From: Collinsella sp.
GTDB taxonomy: Bacteria > Actinomycetota > Coriobacteriia > Coriobacteriales > Coriobacteriaceae
Reading direction: 5' to 3'
DNA: 26,726 nt
Assembly: GCA_020025115.1 (NCBI GenBank)
Contig: JAHHSP010000005.1
Location: 1-26,726, forward strand
Positions 20,980-26,726 of the stretch are shown piece by piece. The position numbers and the translations under genes are program-made. Each line of letters opens with the position of its first letter. Within the stretch, counting starts at the first letter, position 1. A model generated the notes under the pieces. That model worked only from the letters and a program-made list of their open reading frames with translations. It did not search any database and was not told the DNA's origin.

Positions 20980-22671
20980 TTGAACAACGAACAGGTCATG
21001 CATGCCATGGGTATCGATGATGCCTATCGCGTGGAGCGCGTGCTCGCGCAAGGCCGCAACGGCACGACCGAACGGGTGACCATAGAGGGAGCCGGTCCGT
21101 TCATCCGCAAGAAGATTCCTAGCTCGCGGGCAAATCGGGCGGTTTGGGCCGCCTTGGCATCCTCTTCCTGCGCGCGATTGCCGCAGGTCATCGCAACATA
21201 TGAGATGCCCGATTGCTTCGCCACGGTGTACGACGACGTTCCGGGCGAAAGCCTGTCGGCGGTCATCGAGCGCGCGGGGGCGCTGCCCGCGCAGGACGCC
21301 TTGCAACTGGCGAGGGATTTGTGCGAGGCGGTCTCGAGCCTGCATGGGTGCGGCGTTATGCATTTGGATATATCCCCAGCGAACGTCATCGTTGCAGCTG
21401 ACGGTGCCCATTTGATCGATTTTGGAAACGCCCAGATGATCGGGGGCCAGCCGGATGCGGCAAAGCCCCATGGGCGTCCACGGGGCACATGGGGCTTTGC
21501 CGCGCCAGAGCAGTTTTTCTCAAAGCCCGAGCCGAGGTCCGACATCTACGCGCTCGGCCGTGTGCTGGGTTATATGCTCACGGGCGTGAGCCCCGATGAA
21601 GACAACCTGGCGGCATATGACAGCGCTCTGGAAGATGAGGGGGCTGTGCCTCCCCGTGTTCGCGCAGTCGTCGAACGGGCAACTGTCTTTGGGCCTAACG
21701 AGCGGTACGGAACGGCGGACGAGCTGGCACGTGCCCTGGATGCGTGTGCAAACCGAGCGGCAGACGTGCAGGGCGACATATCCGTCGAGTCTCGAGCTGC
21801 GCGCATGGGCGAGCCCCCGTCATTGCGGGTTCAGCGTTCCCAAGGCGTCCAGCCTCGGAGAAAGGGCATCTCTCGTACGTTTGCCATAGGCGCGCTTGCC
21901 ATGTTGGCGGTGACGCTCGGCGGCATGGGCCTCATCTATCTTCGAACGATCTCGCAAAGGGTCGATCTCCGCGGCTTGGGCGATTTCGTTGCGAGTGCAG
22001 GGGGCAACGCTCCTCATGTAAAGGGCGCCTCGTCGGGCGGTGGCAATTTGGGCGGCGGTCTTTACGCCTCTGAAGATGAAATCGATCGAGCGCATGAATC
22101 CCTTGAGATCTCCGAGAACGGATGGAGCGTCACCGATTCCGGCTATGTGATGTACGCGCTGACGCTCGAGAATAAAAGTGACGACCTGACTGTCGAGTAT
22201 CCCGAAATCGTCATCACAGGCAGGGATAAGAATGGTGCCGTGGTGTTTTCCACCTCGCAGATCCTCAACGTGATACATCCCGGCCAGCGGCTCACCTATG
22301 GGTGCCAGGCAGGCAATGGAAAGGTTCCGGCCACGGTCGAGTTTTCCATCATGCGCCCTCAGGATTACCAGATTCCGCCCATGAGCGGGAAGGCGGCGGA
22401 GTTCGAGGTCTCGAACGTCGTGGAGAGCGGCTCTTCGGGGCAGCTCACCTCGTTCACTGGCGAAGTGACGCTTGTCGGCGGCGGCTCCGACGACGTGCAG
22501 ACCGGCCAGGTTTGGCTGTCGCTTGTCTTGCGCGATGATGCGGGTGAGATCATCTATGGGGAGAACGGATTCGTCACCTGTCCTGCAGAAGGGGAGTCGA
22601 TCCCCTTCGAGTTGGAAATCTATGATTGCCCGAGCTACGCCACGGCCGAAGTTGTCGCAATGGCGTGGTAA
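20980..22671 (+). CDS. Membrane-anchored Hanks-type Ser/Thr protein kinase
   Basis: A 563-residue protein. The kinase domain spans about residues 15-270: a degenerate Gly loop (LAQGRNGTTERV), Lys44/45 in IRKKI, a catalytic loop HLDISPANVI (His128, Asp130, Asn135) in place of HRD, DFG at 147-149, and APE at 175-177. A single membrane helix is at about 301-321. The outside part begins with a Gly/Ser-rich linker, then a beta-rich domain of about 200 residues (SLEISENGWSV, YALTLENKSDDLTVEYPEI) resembling FxLYD-type extracellular modules. Asp130, Asn135 and Asp147 are kept, so catalysis is plausible despite HLD. It closes an operon with the XRE-like regulator and the mini-protein, and converges on the SPFH gene. 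The ligand and targets are unknown. Confidence 0.9.
   Translation: MNNEQVMHAMGIDDAYRVERVLAQGRNGTTERVTIEGAGPFIRKKIPSSRANRAVWAALASSSCARLPQVIATYEMPDCFATVYDDVPGESLSAVIERAGALPAQDALQLARDLCEAVSSLHGCGVMHLDISPANVIVAADGAHLIDFGNAQMIGGQPDAAKPHGRPRGTWGFAAPEQFFSKPEPRSDIYALGRVLGYMLTGVSPDEDNLAAYDSALEDEGAVPPRVRAVVERATVFGPNERYGTADELARALDACANRAADVQGDISVESRAARMGEPPSLRVQRSQGVQPRRKGISRTFAIGALAMLAVTLGGMGLIYLRTISQRVDLRGLGDFVASAGGNAPHVKGASSGGGNLGGGLYASEDEIDRAHESLEISENGWSVTDSGYVMYALTLENKSDDLTVEYPEIVITGRDKNGAVVFSTSQILNVIHPGQRLTYGCQAGNGKVPATVEFSIMRPQDYQIPPMSGKAAEFEVSNVVESGSSGQLTSFTGEVTLVGGGSDDVQTGQVWLSLVLRDDAGEIIYGENGFVTCPAEGESIPFELEIYDCPSYATAEVVAMAW
21457..21503. repeat. Perfect 16-bp inverted repeat inside the kinase activation segment
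   Basis: GCGGCAAAGCCCCATG (21457-21472) is the exact reverse complement of 21488-21503, with a 15-nt loop. It encodes the stretch AAKPHGRPRGTWGFAA between DFG and APE. No T-tract follows. It may be a strong mRNA hairpin or the trace of a template-switch mutation. Confidence 0.75.
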
Positions 22672-22702
22672 TTTGATTCGGACACATGGATGTATAGGCA
22701 CC

Positions 22703-22742
22703 GCCGGCCGCCGCCCCGTGCGCGAATGGGGCGGCGACCGGC
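22703..22742. terminator. GC-rich hairpin between convergent kinase and SPFH genes
   Basis: A 15-bp stem (22703-22717 with 22728-22742, one wobble pair) with a 10-nt loop lies between two convergent stops. It lacks a T-tract on either strand but is placed as a shared terminator. Confidence 0.55.
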
Positions 22743-22752
22743 CTGGGGACTG

Positions 22753-23910
22753 TCACAGGTTAAGCACCTGCTTCTTTTTCTGATCGAATTCCACCTGGGT
22801 AAGGATTCCCGCATCGAGGAGCTCCTTCAACTTCCTGAGCGTTTCGATTTGCCGCTCAAGATCGGGGGACTCATGCGGCGGAGCCGGCTCGGCAGGGACC
22901 GATTGAGTTGAGGCGTTTTGCGGGTTGAGTCCTGTTGCGAGGTTCATGCCGAACAACATGCCCCCGCCATCGCCTAGGCCGTTGTCGCGAACGCCTTCGG
23001 CGATCAGCTGCTGTGCGGCAATGTTGGCAGCAGCCTGCGAGGTGCCCTCATACGCGAGAACACCCATTTTCTTCTCAGAAAAAGACCTGATGAGTTCACG
23101 GGATTCATCGGAAAACTCGATATTCTCAATCGCGATGGAAGCCAGGGAAATGCCGAAGCGTTCCGGCCAGGAGCCCGCGTTCGATCGCTCGGATTCAATG
23201 AGGGCCGCCAAATCTGCGGCGTGAGCGGGCAGCTGGGAAATGCGGTAATCATCCGACAGGCCATTGACGGCGGCGATGAAGGAATGAAGCAGCTCCGCCA
23301 CGAGCTGCTCACGGGCCCGGGGGTCATCAAGCGTGTACGTGCGCACGTTGGCAGGCAGGAAGTTTTGAACAAAACGTTTCGGGTCGGTAATTTTGACAGA
23401 GAAGGTGCCGTACGCGAACAGTTCCAAATCTGTTCCGTAGAACTTGTCGTTATACGCGAGCGGTCCTCGTGTGCCAAATTTGAGGCCGCGGACTTCGCGA
23501 AGGTTGACGAAGGCGACGTGCTTTTCGTCGGAGTTCATTCCCGAAAAACCGATACGATCTATTGCCTGCCCGATGAGGATCTTCCCGATACCCGCGTCTC
23601 GGCGGTCCTGCTCGTTAAAAACGGATAGCTCGCCGTTGCGGTATTCAAATCCTCCCGGCGTGGTGATGACCTGTTCAATTCCGGCTTGGGAGAATATGAA
23701 CGCAGCTGTGTTTTCGGGGACGAAGATAAGCGAGCCGTTCGAGAGGATATCCTCTGCTCCCCGATTTGCCCCATATTCGTTTTGCGAATTCTTTAGAATG
23801 CCCGCTTTGACGACCGTGCGCTCATCAAAGGAGGGCGAAGTGATTATGTCTTTCCATTGGTCGGAAAGGACTCCGCTGAAGGAGTCGAATGCGGCGTCGA
23901 TGATTCCCAT
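22753..23910 (-). CDS. SPFH-domain protein with C-terminal SHOCT domain
   Basis: A 385-residue protein of the YdjI-like SPFH group. It starts MGIIDAAFDSFSGVLSDQWK and has the typical SLIFVPENTAAFIFSQAGIE, then an SPFH/prohibitin body with LAYNDKFYGTDLELFAYGTF and a long helix (IRSFSEKKMGVLAYEGTSQA). A Pro-rich linker leads to a SHOCT domain (IETLRKLKELLDAGILTQVE then FDQKKKQVLNL). YdjI-like proteins assemble at membranes; in Bacillus a relative is part of an envelope-stress complex with PspA-like proteins. ATG 23910 has AGGAG upstream on the minus strand. It starts 8 bp after the zinc-ribbon gene stop, forming a two-gene operon. Confidence 0.88.
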   Translation of the reverse strand: MGIIDAAFDSFSGVLSDQWKDIITSPSFDERTVVKAGILKNSQNEYGANRGAEDILSNGSLIFVPENTAAFIFSQAGIEQVITTPGGFEYRNGELSVFNEQDRRDAGIGKILIGQAIDRIGFSGMNSDEKHVAFVNLREVRGLKFGTRGPLAYNDKFYGTDLELFAYGTFSVKITDPKRFVQNFLPANVRTYTLDDPRAREQLVAELLHSFIAAVNGLSDDYRISQLPAHAADLAALIESERSNAGSWPERFGISLASIAIENIEFSDESRELIRSFSEKKMGVLAYEGTSQAAANIAAQQLIAEGVRDNGLGDGGGMLFGMNLATGLNPQNASTQSVPAEPAPPHESPDLERQIETLRKLKELLDAGILTQVEFDQKKKQVLNL

Positions 23911-23918
23911 GATGTCTC

Positions 23919-24533
23919 CTATAGAGTGTGCTTGGTGCCGCAATATGGGCAAGTTGCAACCGATTTGGATTGGCCTGTCAGGGGTGCATGACATCCGGGA
24001 CAGCGCACAGATACCATTGCCGGTGATGTCGCCCGGGAATCCGGCGCGGCCTTTTGGTTTTTACCGGTAAGCGAACCGAAGAAATTTTTGGTGCCATCCA
24101 CGACGTCGGCGAGTTCGGGCGGAAGGGTGTCGGCGTTCTTGATGTCATTAAGATTGCCGTTGGCAGCTTGACGGATGGAAGCCGCCCACCTCTCGGCGGT
24201 ACGCCGCGTTCCGCTCGGCGTCCTTCGGGGGCTCGTTGAAAAGAGCAGGGGGATGGTCTCGCTTTCAAAGATGACTTGCAGGCAACAATTGTCTCCATGC
24301 TTGACGAGGGGCACCTGAGGCTCACCTTGGGCACGTTTGATTTGAGAGAGGGGGCATCGCTTGACGAGTCTGTCGGTTTTGAAAAGGCCCCGAGAGACCT
24401 CGTTGACGAGGATGAGGTGGGTATTGCTGAGCACGACTTCTTTGATGCTCTCATTATCTGCGGGTATGCCGAGCGCAACGTCGGTCTCCTGCATGAGGAG
24501 AAACTCACCGGGTTCAAAGTTATAACTGTTCAA
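23919..24533 (-). CDS. Zinc-ribbon-tailed protein in operon with the SPFH gene
   Basis: A 204-residue protein I cannot assign to a named family. The first 100 residues look like a PH-like beta domain (VVLSNTHLILVNEVSRGLFK, then LQVIFESETIPLLF). The C-terminus is a zinc ribbon with CPGC and CPYC about 18 residues apart. The YdjI-type SPFH gene directly downstream suggests an adaptor role at the membrane. Residues about 98-115 (STSPRRTPSGTRRT) look out of frame: the -1 reading gives FNEPPKDAERNAAY, which then fits the following AERWAASI. Two compensating indels, near 24239-24242 and 24198-24199, would explain this. The start at 24533 lies near the left edge of the intergenic region; its ribosome binding site is weak. 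Confidence 0.7.
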   Translation of the reverse strand: MNSYNFEPGEFLLMQETDVALGIPADNESIKEVVLSNTHLILVNEVSRGLFKTDRLVKRCPLSQIKRAQGEPQVPLVKHGDNCCLQVIFESETIPLLFSTSPRRTPSGTRRTAERWAASIRQAANGNLNDIKNADTLPPELADVVDGTKNFFGSLTGKNQKAAPDSRATSPAMVSVRCPGCHAPLTGQSKSVATCPYCGTKHTL

Positions 24534-24728
24534 AAATGCTCCTAGATACGCGAGACGGGCAGCTCAACTGTATTCCTGAACCGATGCGAACTCCTCAGTG
24601 GGGAACTGAATTCGCAGGCCATCGTCGTAATTCGGTCAATGTTCAGTTGTCACCTGAGGAAATGCCCAGATATAGGTCATACGCTTAGCTCACTTGACGC
24701 AGCAGGATGCTACAGAAAGGGGATTGAA
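24534..24728. other. Divergent intergenic region with a promoter candidate
   Basis: A 195-bp A/T-richer gap between the zinc-ribbon protein (minus) and the DUF6591-like gene (plus). It contains TTGTCA (24647-24652) and TATAGG (24671-24676) separated by 18 bp, a plausible promoter for the downstream gene. The same stretch, 24641-24670, resembles 20853-20880 in the mini-protein gene (shared CACCTGAGG and AATGC). No gene is called. Confidence 0.5.
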
Positions 24729-25757
24729 ATGGAATGGGAGAAAGCCGGAACGGACGGTCGACCCAAGAAAAGGAAAAGGGGGCTTATCATTGCTCTTGCG
24801 GTCGTGGCGCTCGTGGTGTTGCTGGGCAACATGATGAGATGCGGCTCGGGGCCCGAGAAAATTTCGTGGCCCACGTCGGGCTTGGCGACGAAGTTGCCGG
24901 TGCCGAAGAATCCAAAAGGTGAGATCCACATCGATACGGCTGACAAGTTTCGGGTTTCTCTCGAGGGGCTGAAGGAGGAAGATCGCAACGCGTATATCGA
25001 AGAGTGCAAGGCGCTTTTTGAGGTTGACCCCGAGATGACGGATTCTACGTTTAAGGGATTTAACGAGGACGGCTACAAGCTTGAAATGTCGTTCTTTAGC
25101 GAAGACGAGGTCGATGTTAACGTATACGCCCCTATTGAGATGGGGAATATTGCGTGGCCGACAGCTGGTCCCGCTACACAGGTCCCCGCACCCTCAAAGT
25201 TGGAGGGAAAGATCGAAGCCGATCGAGATGATCACTTTGGTGCGTACCTAGGATCAATGGATCTCGAGATGTTCAAAGCGTATGCGATCTCCTGTCGCGA
25301 TGCAGGCTTCTCCGTAGATTATTCGATGGGTGAGAGGGCCTTTAATGCCGACAACGTTGCGGGCTACTCTCTGCATTTGACATATGAGGGCAATAACATT
25401 GTCCGCATTGCCGTTGATGCTCCCGATGAGCCAGCGGCTCAACCCGAGCCGGAGTCCCAGCCCGCGCCCGAAGCTCAACCAGAGCCGACGTCGGCTCCTT
25501 CTGGGAACGCGTCGTTTAGGACGATGGTCGACGAGTACGAGGCATTTATGAATCAGTACGTCGACTTCATGGTGAAGTACCAAAGTTCGGATGATGTCCT
25601 CGGCATGGCTGTCGATTACGGCAAAATGATGACACAGTACGGTGAGTGGGCTGAAAAGATCGGCGAGATTGATGAGAGCGCTCTTTCGAGCGAGGACGCC
25701 GCCTATTATCTTGATGCAGTGAACCGTGTGAATCAGAGAGTGCTTGAGATCGCGTAG
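24729..25757 (+). CDS. Membrane-anchored DUF6591-like protein with duplicated domain
   Basis: A 342-residue protein. A polar N-terminus (KKRKR) precedes one membrane helix (about 18-36), with the rest predicted outside. Two copies of a domain of about 95 residues follow: the first starts ISWPTSGLATKLPVP (residue 45), the second IAWPTAGPATQVPAP (residue 141). Both run through a DRNAYIEECKA or MFKAYAISCRDAGF helix and end in a VNVYAPI or IRIAVDAP strand. A Pro/Glu/Gln linker then leads to a helical C-terminal domain (RTMVDEYEAFMNQYVDFMVK). I assign it to DUF6591 from memory of the ISWP..G..LPVP pattern. GAAAGGGG lies 6 nt before ATG 24729. It stands beside the SPFH-kinase genes and may be part of the same envelope system. 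Confidence 0.75.
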   Translation: MEWEKAGTDGRPKKRKRGLIIALAVVALVVLLGNMMRCGSGPEKISWPTSGLATKLPVPKNPKGEIHIDTADKFRVSLEGLKEEDRNAYIEECKALFEVDPEMTDSTFKGFNEDGYKLEMSFFSEDEVDVNVYAPIEMGNIAWPTAGPATQVPAPSKLEGKIEADRDDHFGAYLGSMDLEMFKAYAISCRDAGFSVDYSMGERAFNADNVAGYSLHLTYEGNNIVRIAVDAPDEPAAQPEPESQPAPEAQPEPTSAPSGNASFRTMVDEYEAFMNQYVDFMVKYQSSDDVLGMAVDYGKMMTQYGEWAEKIGEIDESALSSEDAAYYLDAVNRVNQRVLEIA

Positions 25758-25810
25758 TTGCTACGTGATCATGGGAATCAAAGCGGAGGGCATATTCGCC
25801 TGAAGGACAG

Positions 25811-25852
25811 GAGGCCCTGCTCCCCGTGCCGCAGCGTGGGGAGCAGGGCCTC
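25811..25852 (+). terminator. Long hairpin after the DUF6591-like gene
   Basis: A perfect 15-bp stem (25811-25825 with 25838-25852) with a 12-nt loop lies about 54 bp after the stop. No T-run follows on the plus strand. The remainder of the 284-bp gap (25758-26041) shows only the rubrerythrin terminator. Confidence 0.6.
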
Positions 25853-25966
25853 GGTCAACCATGGTCTCACCTGCATGGTCGATGCAAATCGCCTCCCGAG
25901 TTGACTCGCGTTCAGGACGGCCTGCACGTTGCACACGGCAATCGTGCCCGTACGCGATAATCAGTG

Positions 25967-26000
25967 AAAAAAAGGACCCCAGGGGCGAGCCCTGGGGTCC
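25967..26000 (-). terminator. Rho-independent terminator of the rubrerythrin gene
   Basis: On the minus strand GGACCCCAGGG pairs over 11 bp with CCCTGGGGTCC around a 5-nt loop and is followed by seven T residues (25973-25967). It lies about 40 bp after the rubrerythrin stop. Confidence 0.9.
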
Positions 26001-26041
26001 AAGCGTTCCATTGGGGGCGCTTTGCTAGGCGTTACTCCGTC

Positions 26042-26602
26042 TTAGCCGAAGTAACGAGCCAGCAGGCCGGCGAAGGCCTTGCCGTGACGGGCCTCGTCGC
26101 GAGCCATCTCGTGCACGGTGTCGTGGATGGCATCAAGGCCGGCGGCCTTGGCGCGCTTGGCGAGGTCGAACTTGCCGGCGGTGGCGCCGTTCTCGGCCTC
26201 AACGCGCATCTCGAGGTTCTTCTTGGTGGAGGTGGTCACAACCTCGCCCAGGAGCTCGGCGAACTTGGAAGCATGCTCGGCCTCCTCGTAAGCGGCCTTC
26301 TCCCAGTACAGGCCGATCTCCGGGTAACCCTCGCGATGGGCGACACGAGCCATGGCCAGGTACATACCGACCTCAGAGCACTCGCCCTCGAAGTTGGCGC
26401 GCAGGTCCATGATGATGTCCTCGGAGACGCCCTCCTCGTGGGCAACGCCCACGACGTGCTCCGCGGCCCAGGTCATCTTGCCCTCCTCGACCTTGGTGAA
26501 GCGATCACCGGCGACGCCGCACTGGGGGCACTTGAAATCGGCCGGCAGCTCCTCGCCGTCGAACTCCTCGACGAAACCACAAACGGGGCAAACGAACTTC
26601 AT
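26042..26602 (-). CDS. rbr: Reverse-type rubrerythrin (N-terminal rubredoxin domain)
   Basis: A 186-residue protein. Residues 1-35 form a rubredoxin-like iron centre with CPVCG (Cys5, Cys8) and CPQCG (Cys25, Cys28). A ferritin-like four-helix domain follows, with diiron ligands in NFEGECSEVGMYLAMARVAH, EKAAYEEAEHASKF and MARDEARHGKAF. Having rubredoxin first is the reverse of classical rubrerythrin and matches the clostridial reverse rubrerythrins that reduce hydrogen peroxide with electrons from NADH-dependent partners. It protects anaerobes from oxygen by-products. AGGAGA lies 7 nt before the ATG on the minus strand. It is monocistronic, with a strong terminator downstream. Confidence 0.95.
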   Translation of the reverse strand: MKFVCPVCGFVEEFDGEELPADFKCPQCGVAGDRFTKVEEGKMTWAAEHVVGVAHEEGVSEDIIMDLRANFEGECSEVGMYLAMARVAHREGYPEIGLYWEKAAYEEAEHASKFAELLGEVVTTSTKKNLEMRVEAENGATAGKFDLAKRAKAAGLDAIHDTVHEMARDEARHGKAFAGLLARYFG

Positions 26603-26684
26603 GGTTGTTCTCCTTTGAACACAGGCGAATTCGCATCTTAGGGCTCAAGCCCGGATGCGCTTTGACGGGTTGAATTATGGCACA

Positions 26685-26716
26685 GTTCCAGAATCATATG
26701 AGGCTAGAATTGGAAC
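26685..26716. promoter_or_regulatory. Inverted repeat upstream of rubrerythrin
   Basis: GTTCCA (26685-26690) and TGGAAC (26711-26716) form an interrupted palindrome about 85-115 bp before the rubrerythrin start, in an A/T-rich stretch with several TAATAT or CATAAT hexamers on the minus strand. It could be a regulator site for oxidative stress; no known box was recognised. Confidence 0.35.
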
Positions 26717-26726
26717 ATATTAGGAA

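Noticed and set aside
22743..22757. TGGGGACTGTCACAG as another copy of the GGGGAC repeat
   Set aside because: Only the GGGGAC core is shared and the position overlaps the end of the SPFH coding region; likely chance or a different family.
25964..26641. Plus-strand frame of 225 codons opposite rubrerythrin
   Set aside because: It spans the rubrerythrin terminator and mirrors the gene; no domain seen.

Overview
This window looks like chromosome from a high-GC, strictly anaerobic actinobacterium of class Coriobacteriia, most like Collinsella or a close relative. That placement is inference. It rests on strong GC bias with GTG/TTG starts, a mix of fermenter genes (a giant 2-hydroxyacyl-CoA dehydratase activase, an N-terminal-rubredoxin rubrerythrin, an AmaP/DUF2273/Asp23 module) and an intergenic repeat with the core GGGGACAGGTACAAATTG. 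I see no tRNA, rRNA, CRISPR array, transposase or prophage.

Positions 1-5.4 kb: the Gly/Arg-rich tail of an RNA-binding protein with its terminator, a YgbA-like cysteine protein, then a notable gene joining an XRE helix-turn-helix to a complete AlaA-type alanine aminotransferase. This fusion gene sits behind a perfect 15-bp inverted repeat. rlmH, a NifU-domain scaffold, lgt and a YebC/PmpR regulator follow, punctuated by hairpin terminators.

5.4-13 kb: a three-gene envelope-stress operon (AmaP, DUF2273, Asp23) ends in a terminator and a perfect 31-bp inverted repeat of the repeat family. metN-metI-metQ encodes a methionine ABC importer whose ATPase lacks the C-terminal regulatory domain. A YitT-family membrane protein converges on engB and mtnN. 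MTA/SAH nucleosidase (mtnN) works in the same sulfur-amino-acid economy as the importer. A 340-bp intergenic region then holds one inverted repeat copy and a 35-bp tandem array.

13-18.4 kb: a TetR-type regulator overlaps by one base a 1535-residue protein with two ASKHA activase domains, both keeping the Fe-S cysteine pairs, joined to DUF2229 and dehydratase-like regions. No dehydratase alpha or beta subunit gene is nearby.

18.5-20.1 kb, minus strand: an HD-domain protein overlapping a CmpB-type membrane protein.

20.1-25.8 kb: a signalling locus. On the plus strand are an XRE-like regulator, a 43-residue two-CxxC protein and a membrane-anchored Hanks-type kinase with a TTG start. Converging on them are a zinc-ribbon protein and an SPFH-SHOCT protein, and a membrane-anchored DUF6591-like protein with an internal duplication follows. 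This locus looks less GC-rich than its surroundings, carries two related sequence fragments at its edges, and is the best candidate for an undescribed system. The window closes with a reverse-type rubrerythrin on the minus strand.
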